A stretch of DNA of 64,000 nt from Thereva unica (GCA_949987705.1 OX465283.1:48584953-48648952); one strand, 5' to 3'; shown: positions 1 to 12,273, numbered from the stretch's first letter. Notes: generated from the sequence alone by a model not told the origin. Numbers and translations are program-made.

Positions 1-483
1 GTGTACAGTTGTTAGTTCTGAAATTGTCTGAAACCACATAAAGCGATAACCAAGTCAGTGTGTACATGCTATTATATTCAGATCTCCAAATCACACATTG
101 CAAATAGCCAAACAAGATTATCAATGCCTGGGATTCCTCAAGAGATGCAAGTCCCAATTTCATGCAAAATCCCCAAGCTACAATCTGCTAGTCCTACATT
201 CGTCCCCGCCTTGCATACCTCTCGTATAGAAGTTTTCAAACGCCGTGACACAAATAATTTGAAGGGTTCTGCGCACCTCGTTTCCCAATTTCATAAATTT
301 TTTTCTATCATTTCCCCTCTTTTAACTTAAAAAGGCAACAAACGCAGAAACAACTCAACAAAATAATTTGGGAAGGGATGTGCGCATGCCGGATGAATAA
401 AGTTAATTAATCTTTATATGTGTTGAGCAGAGCTTTTAAATACATGTAAAACTCCTGCTCAACCAAGTCAGTTTATCCATCGT

Positions 484-3211
484 AATAAGCATAATGGTTA
501 GTTCGTGTTCGTGTATCCATGCGGTTTCTTGCCTAGTTTTTACGATCAACTCGGCAGGTCGACAACCCTCCTCCTTTCACACTCTGGGCTTGGGACCAGA
601 CGAAGGCGGAGTCAGCTTCAACAGACGCTGGATATGATACCTCAAACCGAATTAATAATTCTGGCGGGGGATTTCAATGCACATTCAGGAGTAGATCGAA
701 CCGGCTGGGAAGAAACCATGGGCAAATTCGGACACGGAGTAATTAATGACAACGGCTTACGCCTGCTTTCATTCGCATCGTCAAACAACTTGATCGTTGG
801 CAACAGCATTTTCCGCCATCCACTCAAACACCAACTCACCTGGCGAAATCCATCCGGCAAAGACTCGACGATGTTAGACTACGTTTTGATCAACACAAGA
901 TTCCGATCGACGCTTAAAGACGTACGTGCAATGCGTGGACCCGATTGCGGATCGGACCATTATCTTGTTCGAGCGAAATTGCAGATGCGATTGCAAAGAG
1001 CGAAGAAAACGGAGCCACCACCAGACAAGAAAAATTGGGCGTGCCTACGGGACCCGGCCATCGGGCGAGAGTTTCAAATGGCATTATCCAACAAATTCGC
1101 GGCGCTCGCAATACCGGACGATATCGATGTAGAAGAAAGGCAATTGTCGGAGTCTATTGTGGAGTGTGCAATGGAGTTGTGTCCAACTATCCGTAAACGG
1201 ACGCAGCCATGGATCTCGGACAGCTGTCTGGACCTCGTCGATCAGCGGAAGCGCATGAAACACGTCGACTTTGAGGAATACCGAAGATTGAACAAAGAAG
1301 TTCGGCAGAAAATGAAATTGGAACGAGAAGCGTACTGGAATAACGTTGCGGCCGACATGGAAAAAGCGGCGTCGAGGCACGAGTACCGGACGCTGTACCA
1401 GACAATCCGCCGGTTAGGCGGCAAAACAACATCAACAAACGACAACATCAAAAAATCGGATGGAACTTTTGTGACTTCTGCCCATGAACGCCTGGAGCGG
1501 TGGAGAGCATTCTTCCACCAGCTGTATAACCACGATCCGCCGCAAGGTCCAGCACCCGAACCACCGATTATCGAACAGCCGATGAATCAGTTTCTCGATA
1601 CCGAACCAACAATTATCGAGGTGAAGACAGCAATAAAATCGCTGAAAAATGGAAAAGCGCCGGGAATAGACCAAGTAACCGCCGAGATGATCAAAGCTGG
1701 AGGTGATGTCTTATCACAACGACTTCATGTCCTCATAACACACATATGGCACTCGGATCGTGTCCCTTCGGTATGGAAGAAAGCGATCGTTGTCCCAATT
1801 TTGAAGAAAGGCGACAGTCGGGAATGCAAGAATTATCGCGGTATTAGCCTTCTTTCGATCGTCGGTAAAGTATTTACGAAAATAATACAATCGAGGCTAC
1901 AGAAACATCGAGAGCAAACGAGCCGGGAGGAACAAGCGGGATTTAGACCACATCGAGGATGCATTGATCAAATATTCGCCCTCCGTCAGTTAATGGAAGA
2001 AAGAATTCGTTGCGGCAAACGAATTGTCGTCGTTTTCATCGATTTCAAATCCGCTTTCGATTGCATCGATTGGAACAGCTTGTGGAGAGTCTTGGTAACC
2101 GAACACGTGCCATTGAGAATCATCCAACTTCTCCAAGCGTCGTAAGATGGCTCAACCAGCAGCGTTCGTATTCGAAACGACTTATCCGAGGAGTTCCCGA
2201 TTCAGACGGGTGTCCGACAGGGAGACGTCGCTTCGCCACTTCTCTTCAACGTTGTGATCGACGCGATTATGCGTGAAGCATTCGATGGACGACTCGGAGT
2301 TCAATACGACGACAACAACTTCGTAACAGACTTAATGTTCGCCGACGATAGCGCTGTTTTCGCCGACACGGATGCCGAAGCAACGGACATCTTATACGAT
2401 ATTTCCCGCATCGCCCAGTCATACGGGTTAAAAATCAATGCGGAAAAGACCAAAGTGCTCACCACGGATGGATCAAGAGCCAGTGTTCACCTCGATGGAA
2501 CCCAAATCGAACAGGTTCCAAGGTTCAAATATTTGGGATCATTGGTTGAGGAAACGAAAGTAGCATCGACGGCCGACGTTCACAGCCGTATCGGCCAGGC
2601 AACAGCAACATTCGCCTCGCTCAAGTGGTGCATATGGAAACGAGCAAATATCTCCATCAAAACAAAACTACGTCTTTACCGAACGTTGATTCTTCCGATT
2701 CTTCTTTATGGATCTGAAACGTGGACACTGCTCAAACCGGACGTTATGAAGCTCGAGGTCTTCCAAATGCGATGTTTGAGGCAGATCCTCCGTGTCTCAC
2801 TCCGTGATCGCCTGCGAAACGAGGTTGTCAGACAAAGATGCGATCAGCAAACACTGATCGAAGAAGAAATACAAAAACGTCGACTACGGTGGTTTGGACA
2901 TGTTTGCCGAATGGATGATAACCGCTTGCCACGTAAACTTCTCTGGCGAGACCGTCCTGCAGACTGGAGAATACAGCGATCGGCACCGAAGAAAACCTGG
3001 TTGAAGAATATCGAGGGTGACTTAAAGAATCAACGATTATCAGTTACCGAGGCTCGAGACACCGCCAAAAACCGAGAAGAATGGAAGCGAATCGTGAATA
3101 GAGTTCGGGACCCAGCGGCACCGACAGCAGCGTATCCGTTGCGGGGACGTCCCGCTCGGACCGCCAGCTAACGGATCAAAGAAGAAGAAGAAGAAGAAAA
3201 ATAAGCATAAT
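484..3211 (+). mobile_element. RTE-group LINE with 12-bp target-site duplication
   Basis: The body is 496-3199. It is flanked by the 12-bp direct repeat AATAAGCATAAT at 484-495 and 3200-3211. The element is 5'-truncated, starting inside its endonuclease, and ends in a short (GAA)n tail right after the stop codon with almost no 3' UTR. A near-absent 3' UTR ending in a short tandem repeat is typical of RTE-group elements. The 63-kb copy of the host repeat carries the target uninterrupted, which confirms the insertion. Clade assignment rests on recognised protein motifs and is inference. Confidence 0.88.
505..3171 (+). pseudogene. LINE endonuclease-reverse transcriptase, one in-frame stop
   Basis: One reading frame runs from 505 to 3171 and is broken only by TAA at 2143-2145; coding resumes in the same frame. 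The N-terminal part is the C-terminal half of an AP-type endonuclease, with LAGDFNAHSG, a TW...LDYVLIN block and GSDHYLV. The reverse transcriptase follows, with the APGIDQVTAEMIKAGG block, YRGISLLS, QAGFRPHRG, the catalytic FIDFKSAFD and, after the stop, FADDSAVFA. The C-terminus carries the RRLRWFGHVCRMDD block common in RTE-group proteins. The endonuclease start is missing because of 5' truncation. Since only one nonsense change is visible, the copy is probably fairly young. No RNase H domain is seen. Confidence 0.88.
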
Positions 3212-3223
3212 TTTGCTATAATT

Positions 3224-3537
3224 CCCAGTAGGAATTGTAAGCATTACCGAATCGATTGAGTAGTGTCGATTTGTAATGTCAATAGGTTACATTACCAATT
3301 ACAGAATCGATTACTTTTACACGTAGATGTCCTAGGGTGGTAAGTACACTTACCAGACATTACATTTGTAAAAGGTACCTTCAGCACGTTCTGACATGTT
3401 TCATTCTCGCCCGACTAAAGTGTAGTTATTACCTATTCGCTTCTTAGTTATTACAAATAGAAGAACTTACTTTATTTGATTTTTCATGCATGAATTCTCT
3501 GATTACCCCATAAGCGCTTGCACTATTTCCTACTGGG
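3224..3537. mobile_element. MITE, CCC...GGG termini, TSD TT
   Basis: This 314-bp element begins CCCAGTAGGAA and ends TTCCTACTGGG, an inverted pair. It is flanked on both sides by TT (3222-3223 and 3538-3539) and is absent from the 63-kb copy of the surrounding repeat. It has no coding capacity. It belongs with the elements at 53830, 54375 and 62490, which share the CCCAG terminus and also have 2-bp duplications. Confidence 0.8.
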
Positions 3538-4049
3538 TTATGCTAAATATTTCTCATCCCTAAATTTAAAAAAAATTAAAAGAATTGCTGGAAAAATTTC
3601 TTTTAAAGATATGAGCATTTTCATTCATAAATTGAGAGTTCTCCGCAGCCGCAAGCAACACAACCTCCCCAGGCAGAAGGGCGCTTGCGACTGGCGGAAA
3701 ATGTCAAAAATCTAGTAATCAAAGTGATAAAAACACAAATATCGTATTTTTTAGTAGAAATTACTACAAATTATTACTGTGGCATATGTGTAAAATACAA
3801 AAACCTTAAAATAAAAAAAAATATATAAAAACGGGTGTTTTTCAGTCATAATTTGTAAATTTTTTAAATAATCATTGAAGTCCCAGAAAAATACACCTCC
3901 CTTTAGCAATACGCAGTCGCGACTGATTACATGGCAGCAAGTGATTTGATAGGAGGAGTTAAGTGAAGCTTTTGTCTGAGCTTTTAAACATTTTTAAGAG
4001 CTTAGCTGGGGAACATGCGCGGAATGTCACGAGGTTTGAAAACAACTAT

Positions 4050-4490
4050 ACATCTGTGCGGGTGCTTTTAAAACCACTTTGGATTGGCTGGACTAGGTGC
4101 AAAACCTCGCCATCAAACTCATGGGCAAGCCTTTAAGGCTTAAGCCTCCAGAAAGTTGCCTGCCTACACAGCAACTTTTTTCCCACAACACAAGACTAAC
4201 CAACTCGGCTTACACCACCCACAACAAACTTCCTCTTCGCTCACATTACGATTTGCAAGTTCTTGTAAAAATTGAACAGCTCGAATGTGGAACTGTCTTC
4301 CGCAGTCGGTATTTCCGCACTCGTATAACATCTCAGACTGCAAAGGCAAGGTCCATCACGCACCCTTCAGACCTCTAACCTATCGTCTCTGCTCTATCCT
4401 TCACATCAAGCTAACTACTAGACATTGGACGACATTACCGACTAGTAGTACAGAGGGTGATTCCTAAGCTTGAAGTTAATACATAAAAAA
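4050..4490 (+). pseudogene. Jockey-like LINE 3' fragment
   Basis: The conceptual protein matches the C-terminal end of the LINE at 6742-7809 in blocks: AGA.KTTL.WLD, VQN.AIKL, QQLFSHNTRLTNSA, then WNCLPQSVFPHSYNIS after a frame change near 4283. An in-frame stop and the frameshift show it is dead. The 3' end, with AAGCTT near 4470 and an A-run at 4484-4489, resembles the tail of the 6.6-kb LINE. It lies exactly where similarity between the window-end repeats stops, so it probably inserted at or joined that boundary. Confidence 0.7.
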
Positions 4491-4655
4491 GGTCCCGAAC
4501 CTTTCTGGGCCCTGATCCACCTCAAAGTCTCTGATAGATAAATTGGCTAAGGGACTGGAACTAACCTATAGAAAATCGGTCCCAGGTCTTAGACAGGCTA
4601 AAGAGCTAACGAAACTCTTTGCCTTAAGGATCGCTATCACTCGAAACTAGGTGGC

Positions 4656-4820
4656 CCTTAAGGTCCCCATACACGGTCAAATTGGTTGTACATCCAGAAT
4701 TTCATCAAACCCATAAGAGCAACGAGTTTTGGTCGGCCGACCGGCCTACAATCGATAGTTTTGGTTGTACATCCGCCCTTCGATGTACATCCAATTTGAC
4801 CGTGTATGGGGGCCTTTAGG
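4656..4820. mobile_element. Short hAT-type MITE with 8-bp duplication
   Basis: The element at 4664-4812 (149 bp) has ~30-bp inverted termini starting CCCCATACACGGTCAAA, nearly perfect between the two ends. The flanks are CCTTAAGG (4656-4663) and CCTTTAGG (4813-4820), an 8-bp pair with one mismatch. An 8-bp duplication fits the hAT superfamily. It has no coding capacity. Confidence 0.7.
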
Positions 4821-6613
4821 CTGTTAATGGGACAACGGACTGGCCACTACACTACACAATCTAGCACGGTCTTAAGAGACAGAATGGCCATTGGTTTCTG
4901 TGATTGTTCTGATCTCATCTAGCTTAGAAGGTCCAATATTCTTCAATTAAAGACTTGCTTGCCATCGCCCAGAGAGCCGACGGTCTTCTCCGTTAGTGGA
5001 GTATGTGCACGATAGGCATAAATTGTCGGTGGTGTCCACCATATGGGTGGCTGTCTCTGTACTTCCACATAAAAATACAATTGCAAACTTCTTCTTACAA
5101 GGGCGCTTTATAACCAACCGACAGTCGACTCTAGTATTCTATTTATTTGAAATTACTGATCAAATCATACAAAGAATGCTGTCTTATTATTTTTACCTAC
5201 AACAACAGTAAGAACTCTTTCCTAATCTTATTCTAGTCCCGTCATCTAGCTAAACACATATGACTCTTACTGAATTGTCCATTACATGCTGCGTCCCATA
5301 AAATGAAAACAATTCAGTCTTGTTATCATCACCCCGCAGCACTGTAAAACTGATGCAACTTTTCGGTAGCAAAGCCGGATGGATTCAACACGTCCTCGAG
5401 CAACTTTTTCCCATCTTCTACGTGTGTAACTCTTTAAGCTCTCTAAGTTATACATATCCTAGATGATATCTAATCTTGCTACATGATGAAATTGTGATTT
5501 GATGCATAGCAAGAAAACATGACCAGCATAATCCTAAAACATTTTTGCATCACTAGAATGCAGCATGTTGACAATGGCAGCAGCATCAAGGATGACAACC
5601 TGAGCACAGCGACAAGAGAGAGAGATACAGATAAATATTCTTTAACTGTGGTGCAAGTCCTTCCAGGCAGGTCAATAAGTTAAATTATGTTACGACTTTC
5701 ATGGTTGATGCACATATCACATTCTAGAATGTTTCAAGCAATCAAGATGATGTTACAAGTAGATTTGATGAGATTCTGGGGATGTTCTAGGCAGATATGT
5801 ATGTCTTAGCATATCACTTCTCGAATTTTCTAGTGGACATTTTCGTGATATAGAAAACCTTAACGATAATATTCTCTGGCTCAACGCCAAATCCTATGCT
5901 ATTATCATCTATAGCAGAGCACTTGAAAATATTTATATTTTTTTGTTGAGTTTCGAATATATTATTCTTTTGGATGATATTTTTGTGAATTTTATTCTGG
6001 TGAAAACAAACAGGTGATTTTTCAGATGACCTCGTTCTTTCCCCAAGCATAACACGATGAGAGATGAGATGGCTTCACTGCAGCAAAAACTCAATGACTA
6101 CACGTGCATAAGCAAAATAAAATGATTTAATATAAAAATTTTCGATTGAAATATTTTTTCCGGCAATTTTTCACACAAATTTAAATGCAAACGAAGTACG
6201 CACACGCATACTAATTGGCATCACTGTTTTAAGTTTGCTTTTTGTATTTTTGAAGTATAAATTAACATCAAATTTTTTTTTTTTTTGCTTCTTTGACCTA
6301 CTAAATTGGGGTTGGCTGACAATAAATTTAGTCCTCTTGGCTGGGATTAATATGATATATTATAGCTTGCAGAAATTTGCTTAAAAACGGGGTTTTAAAT
6401 AAAACAAGTGCGTTCTTGTGTCAAGGGATTTGCCATTAACCCAACCACACAGACCTTTTTCAGTTGAATAGCGAATTCAGCCAACCTCGTGAAACTGCAC
6501 TCTTGTACACGACTGGTACAAGGCATGGGCATGGTTTTCAGCAAATATGATTGGCATAATATGAAAAATTATTTTCTTATTGAAGGTGAAGGCATTAATT
6601 CATATTGTAGTAT
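4821..6613. other. No gene recognised
   Basis: This is AT-rich sequence with only short chance open frames. There are short homopolymer runs and a poly-T tract near 6270. No exon, RNA gene or transposon termini could be supported. Confidence 0.5.
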
Positions 6614-6741
6614 GTTTTTTTTTTTGTGATACGATGAAGCTTAGGAGTCACCCTTTGTACTACTAGTCCGTCATGTCGTTCGAGTCATGGTGCAATGTAT
6701 AGTAGTAAGCTTGATCTGAAGGATAGAATAGAAAGGATAGG

Positions 6742-8568
6742 TTAGGGGTCTGGGGGGTGCATGAGTAGGTGTCGATGAACCTTGCGTTTGAACTCAGAGA
6801 TGTTATATGAGCTCGGAAACACCGACTGCGGAAGAGAGTTCCACAACCGAGTTGTTCTATTTATAAACGAACAGCTAAACCGTAATGTGCGTGAAGGGGA
6901 GGGCTGCAAGGTGAAGAGGTGAGCCGAGTTGGCTAGTCTTGTGTTGCGGGAAAAAAGTTGCCGTGCAGGCAGGAGGTTCTTTATTTCAGTGGAGCATTCG
7001 CTGTAATAATAGCGATAAAACTTGCTGAGTGCAGCTACGATCCTACGGTGGCTTAAAGGGTCGATGGAGGAGCAAAGAGTGCTATCACCAATGAGTTTGA
7101 TGGCGCGATTTTGCACCTTATCCAGCCAAGCCAAGGTGGTTTTAGGAGCGCCCGCCCAGATATACGAGTTGTATTCAAGGTGGGGTCGAATGTAGGACTT
7201 GTAGATTGAGGCTAGAGCAGCTGGCTGAAGGAGGAACTTGCATCTCTTAAGGAATCCAAAGCATTGATACGCTTGTTTGGCTATTTGGAATATGTGACCA
7301 TGCCATTGCATATCATTAGATAGAGTCATTCCCAGGATGCTAAGAGATGGGTCAGGTGTTAGGCTATCCCCGTCCCCTAAAATAGAGGGAAAGTCGGTAC
7401 AGGTTTTGGTGGAGATAAGGCAGTACTTTGTTTTTGATGCGTTAAATTCGACCCGATTCTTGCGGCCCCAGTCAAGAATGAGCTCGATGTCTGCGTTAAG
7501 AGAGCTGGACATGAGTTCGCGGTCTAAGAGACAAGGTCTGGCACTTGCTTGTCTAGCGTTGGCGTAAGAGTAACGCAGAGTACTGTCGTCGGCGAAACTG
7601 TGGAGTGGGTTGGAGGAGATTGAGAGCAGATCGTTAATAAATATTAGAAAGAGAGCAGGTGAGAGGATCGATCCTTGGGTAACGCCGGCCGAGATGGAGT
7701 GTGGGTTGGATTCGACGCCATCCAATACTACCTTTTTTTTTATGTGACAGACTAGAAGCTTAGGGAAAGTCCCTTTGTACTGTCGACAATCTATTTTTTC
7801 CATATACACTGTCGGACAGCAGCTCTAGCCGGAAGATAGAGAGAAGAGAGGAAGGAACTGTCACAACCTAGTCGCGATATATTTTTATTCCACCTACTCG
7901 CAACCATTTCGCGACTCTGACATCGGGGCATCGAGAAACAACTCGCTGGAGTGTTATGCCTCCTGAAACGAGTTGAATCTCATCAACCAACCGATGGCAT
8001 GCGCTTGGTGGAGCGGGGAAGGACTTGGGAAGGCTATGACAGAAGGCTTGATTGAACGGCTGGAAAGAAAGCTCTCAATCCAGTTCATAAGAACTGAGTC
8101 GATACCAATAGCTTGGAGTTTAGACAGCAGAGCGGGATGCCATACTCTGTCAAAAGCCTTGGAAATATCTAGAGCAACCAGACCAGACTCACCGGAACTA
8201 TGGATGCTTCGGTGTAGATGCTCGGTCAAACACACAAGAAGGTCGCCAGTAGATCTTTTCGGTCTAAAGCCGTACTGCCTGTCGTGTATGATTTGGTTAG
8301 ATTCTAAATATTGCATCAGCTTTCTATTAATTATTGTCTCCATGATTTTGGAGAGAACAGAAGTTATTGCTATTGGGCGGTAGTGTAAAGGGTCGCTGGC
8401 ATCACCTTTTTTCGGAATGGGCTGAACATGAGCTAGTTTCCAGGAGTTTGGATAAACTCCGGAGAAATATGATAAGGCAAAAAGTTTGCGCAGAGGTTTA
8501 GCCAAAGGTGAGGCACATTTATTGAGTACCATAGGGGGAATATTATCGGGGCCAGTGGATTGAGACAT
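6742..8568 (-). pseudogene. LINE reverse transcriptase, split by SINE
   Basis: The upstream part (8568 to about 8054) has the TGPDNIPP block, YRPIAITS, QYGFRPKRSTGDLL and the catalytic LVALDISKAFDRVWH, and breaks off after SFLSSRSIK. The downstream part (7734 to 6742) resumes with VVLDGVESN, then AGVTQGSILSPALF and the catalytic FADDS, and ends in the thumb and C-terminal tail with WAGAPKTTLAWLD and WNSLPQSVFP. The residues between these parts, including the stretch around 7735-7809, derive from the SINE. Motifs and order fit Jockey/CR1-like LINEs. Both parts are otherwise open, so the SINE insertion and the 5' truncation are the main lesions. Confidence 0.85.
7735..8053 (-). mobile_element. 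tRNA-derived SINE, 5'-truncated, inside LINE
   Basis: Read on the minus strand, this matches the body and 3' end of the full SINE at 24776-25255, from CTGTCATAGCC through CGGTTGGTTGATG and GGCATAACACTCCAGCG to the final CACATAAAA. The tRNA-like head is missing. The A-rich end abuts resumed LINE coding sequence. A clear target duplication is not visible beyond an AAG. Confidence 0.8.
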
Positions 8569-8596
8569 TTATACACCTCACGGGTCCTGAAGTATG

Positions 8597-9185
8597 AGTA
8601 TGAGTATGAAGTATGTGTAGTATGAGAAACATTGTGATAAAACCTACTACATATGAGAAATACTGTAATAAAACTTGATTTGACGATTGTTGGCTACTGT
8701 GTTACAAGTAGATTGTATGTAGGGATATTTATGTAAGGTATAATTTCGTAAACGAAGCAGGATCGACTATGACTATAAGTTGCCGTAAGAGTTCTGTATT
8801 GTGGCATTGAGTCCTTGAAGCTCATTCTGAGCGATTCAAGCAGTAAGGTTGAAATGAAATGATATAATTATGAGTAAATGATATAATTAATAAATCTTTA
8901 TTACTATCCACACAAAAGGCACGTCAATCGCATAGGCTGGTTCTACTAGCCTGGTCGAACTTATCAAAACCACACAAGCATAGTTCAATATACCTTCCGG
9001 AAAATGATTATGTACGTATTTCGGTGACATCCTGCCCCTTTTATTTAATCATTTACAAAAATTTTAAAGTAGTTCACTCTCAATCAATGAAATTTTACTC
9101 AAAATCTGGAGGTGATGTTATCTGAAATAGTATTGGGGGTTAAAAATGATTGTAAAAAAATTCACTCCCTAAGAGTAAAATAATT
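8597..9185. other. No gene recognised
   Basis: This AT-rich sequence begins with GAGTAT-type short repeats near 8594-8620. No termini, RNA gene or exon could be supported. Confidence 0.5.
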
Positions 9186-9487
9186 CCCCGAGTAAAAATA
9201 AAAGATGGCCTTACGACGGGCGAACACCGGCCGTGCTTGAAACATAGTGCTAGGACATGTGCCGGGCATCAGAGGGATGTTTGTCGGACTGTATTTTTGG
9301 TGTTTTTCTTGATGCGCTTGGCTCAAATTTACCGTCGTATGCCCGTGTGTACAGCTTAGTACTCGGCCATTTAATTCTTTTGCACAAGTTTGGCCGTCGT
9401 GGGCCCGTATGTGTTTCCGTTAAAAACTCTACGGACATCATGTATCTCTTAAAAGCTGTAAGGACATCTTTTATTTGTACTCGGGTC
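9186..9487. mobile_element. MITE with CCCGAGTA termini
   Basis: Inverted termini at about 9187-9215 and 9458-9486 share CCCGAGTA, AAATAAAAGATG and CCTTAC with few mismatches. The inner left part (GGGCGAA..., GAAACATAGT) also resembles the element starting at 48640, so both belong to one family. No coding capacity and no clear target duplication were found. Confidence 0.6.
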
Positions 9488-10564
9488 ACAAAAAAACATT
9501 GTAAATAGCAAAATTCTTAAAAAACCAAGGTATATTGGCATTTTTATCATGCTTTGAACATGCATATCTCACATAAATTCTAAATGGAGTCACTCAAGTT
9601 TCTATTAGTACGTATACATGATGAGTTGAACTCAGGTTGAAAACAAGTCCAACTACATGTAGAGTTGAATCAGGATCAATTGAACTCGACTCAACTCTGC
9701 TAGCTGGCTTGAGTTGAAGTTATGCATATAGGCGCGAATTCAGTAGTTGAATGTAGTTGGCAGCAGCATCATTATGTTTTGTTTGTGATTTGTGCTGCGA
9801 ATCAAGAATCCAACTCAACCTCAACTCATCACGTGTGGACCGAAGGGGTCAAACCCACATCCCAACTAGTTTTCTTTTCGTTTTGGTGACCGTAGTGACC
9901 GTGGTGACCGACAACAGGTTTGTGCATATGTAAAAGAGTTTCCCACTTCCATTTAATAATAATATGTTTTGAGGTATGAATAACAATTTGAAAGCAATTC
10001 ATTTCATCACAACAAAAGAAAATTTGCCTAGTCATTGATTGACATACTCAACGCGATGTTATTTTTATTTGACCCATAACAAAGTACAATTAACTACATA
10101 CAACAGGTTCCCATATTAATACTGACTGATTGAAACGATAATTGTAATAGCATGATTTTTCATTGAATAATCAAGTACTCAAGCACTCAGCTAAATAATT
10201 GTGCTTGTTAAAGCTTCCGGGAGTCTGTAAACATTCAATGGTTTTAATATTGCTAGAGATGTGGAATTGAACCACTGCAATAAAAACTCAATGTTTATTT
10301 TTAATTAAATACTCGTAATTATTTACGCAAGTAATCATTTCCTGCAATTTCTTATCTTGTTTACTTTTTTTCTCTCTGGATTATTAGTTGATAAGTCCCG
10401 ACTTTCAATCTACATAAACGTTTTGATTATTTTTAGAATCTTAAGGTACGAAAATACAAAATTGGGTGAGTGCATAACGACACTCCGAACGTGCTTAAGG
10501 CGTGCCATAGAAAGTGACTATTTGTGACAGTGATAATAAGAGAAATTATAAAATTTAAATAAAA
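9488..10564. other. P450 upstream region; weak inverted repeat
   Basis: Bases 9621-9829 carry a loose inverted pair (GATGAGTTGAACTC versus CAACCTCAACTCATC), possibly an old MITE. The remainder up to the P450 start is AT-rich. A TTATAAAATTTAAAT stretch lies about 5-20 bp before the ATG, too close to be a convincing TATA box. No promoter is assigned. Confidence 0.4.
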
Positions 10565-12150
10565 ATGATTTTTGGCTGGGCAACCGTTTATCTACTTCTA
10601 ACAATTTTGACAATAATTTACTTTTATTTCAAAACGAACTTTTCATATTGGAGTGATCGTGGTGTTCCATATATTCCAACGGAGATACCTTTTGGGAACT
10701 TAAGGGGTGTCTCCACAGAAATTTTTATTGGACTAAAACTTAAGGAGCTCTATGATAGATTGAAAGTTCACAAACCATTCGCGGGTGTTTATTTCCTAAC
10801 CAGACCAATAGCTCTAATCACTGATCTTGATTTAGTGAAAAATATTTTGATTAAAGATTTTCAAAATTTCAAAGATCGTCATATTTATCACAACGAACGC
10901 GACGATCCACTTTCAGCTCATCTATTTAGCATTGAAGGTGAAAAATGGAAAGCATTGCGGTCGAAGGTGTCACCAACTTTTACATCTGGTAGAATGAAGG
11001 GAATGTTTCCACTTGTTGCTGAAGTTGGTAATCGTCTTGTTGCAACGATAAAAGACGCTGCGAAAACAAATTCGGAAATTGAAATTAAAGATATTTTAGA
11101 CAGATTCGGCATCGATGTAATTGGGTCTTGTGCCTTCGGATTGGACTGTAACAGCTTGAAGGATCCAAAGGCAGACTTTTGTGTGATAGGACATAAAATG
11201 TTTAATGAGCCCCGACACAGTGGTTTAGTAAGAATATTTATGGAACTTTATAGGGATACAGCAAGATTTTTAAGAATGAAATCGGAACGGAATGATGTCA
11301 GTGAATTTTTTATGGGTGCACTAAAAGACACTATTGAATATCGTGAGAAGAACAATGTTCAACGAAATGATTTTTTGGATTTATTGATAAAGCTGAAAAA
11401 TACCGGGAAATTAGATGATTCTGAAACTGTTACGGGAAAAGTTACATTTAATGAGATTGCAGCACAAGCGTATGTATTTTTTGCAGCAGGTTTTGAAACA
11501 TCGTCTACTACACTTGGATTTTGCTTTCATGAAATGGCTATCAATCAAGGTATTCAAGACAAAGCCAGAGAAGAAATTACAAGTGTTATCAAGAGACATG
11601 ACGGGAAGTTTACTTATGACTCGATGATAGAAATGACTTATATCATTCAAATTATTAGTGGTAAGAAAAATACACTTTAATATTTCAAAGTCTTTTCAAA
11701 AATTTTAAATATGTATATTAAAATAATTTTCCAGAAACTCTTCGAAAGTATCCCGCTGGCACAGAATTATTGCGTAAAACCACCGAAACATATCCTGTAC
11801 CAGGAACAAAACATGTACTTGAGAAGGGCACTAACATCATTATTCCAACCTATGCAATTCAACATGATCCTGAATATTTTCCAAATCCGGATATATTTGA
11901 TCCTGATCGATTTACACCAGAAAATATTAAAAGTCGACATTCGTGTTCGTATTTGCCTTTTGGAGATGGTCCGAGGAATTGTGTTGGATCAAGATTTGGC
12001 AAAATGCAGGTTCATGTTGGACTAGTGGCGATACTGATGTATTTTAAACTTTCACCAGGACCAAATACCACTAAAACGTTAACATATCGGCCGAAATCTT
12101 TTGTTTTAACTGCAGAAGGTGGAGTTCGGTTAAAGTTTGAGGCTATTTAA
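10565..12150 (+). CDS. Cytochrome P450, CYP6 family (two exons)
   Basis: Joining exon 1 (10565-11660) and exon 2 (11735-12150) gives 503 aa, the usual length of microsomal insect CYP6 proteins. The intron (11661-11734) starts GTAAG, ends TTTTCCAG and splits the ExxR glutamate codon after its first base. Visible features: N-terminal membrane anchor (residues ~3-22), C-helix WxxxR (W128, R132), I-helix AAGFETSS (307-314) for oxygen activation, ExxR (E366, R369), a PERF-like PDRF (422-425), and the heme loop FGDGPRNCVG with the thiolate cysteine C448. Family knowledge: endoplasmic-reticulum monooxygenases that oxidise xenobiotics, including plant toxins and insecticides. The substrate cannot be read from sequence. 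No premature stops or missing key residues were seen, so it looks functional. It stands alone, surrounded by transposons. CYP6 is firm; the subfamily (6a-like) is a guess. Confidence 0.93.
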
Positions 12151-12273
12151 TTAAATTTTAGATTTTTTTTGTACCTACGATATATATTTTTTTAACAATC
12201 TTTATGTTTTAGTTGTAGTTTTTTAATGAGCAAAAATTAAACAAACACAATATTAAACAATATTTTTAATTGT

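Larger units (their letters stand above)
225..4051. repeat. Dispersed repeat, copy A (interrupted)
   Basis: The pieces 225-495, 3212-3223 and 3538-4051 together match 62919-63708 in the same orientation, with scattered substitutions. The copy is split by an RTE-group LINE (496-3199) and by a MITE (3224-3537); both are absent from the 63-kb copy. No coding potential was recognised. Bases 1-224 hold nothing I can assign. Similarity stops near 4051, where a LINE 3' fragment begins. The class of the repeat is unknown. Confidence 0.75.
6614..8596 (-). mobile_element. 5'-truncated Jockey-like LINE containing a SINE
   Basis: Read on the minus strand, the element starts inside its reverse transcriptase near 8596 and ends in a poly-A tail, seen as a T-run from 6625 down to about 6614. 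A SINE fragment at 7735-8053 interrupts it in the same orientation. The last ~45 bp before the poly-A resemble the SINE 3' end. The endonuclease and everything 5' of it are missing. A small deletion near 8568 removes a few codons compared with the related scrap at 27237-27330. Confidence 0.82.

Noticed and set aside
7973..8383. 136-codon plus-strand open frame
   Set aside because: Antisense shadow of the LINE reverse transcriptase on the minus strand.
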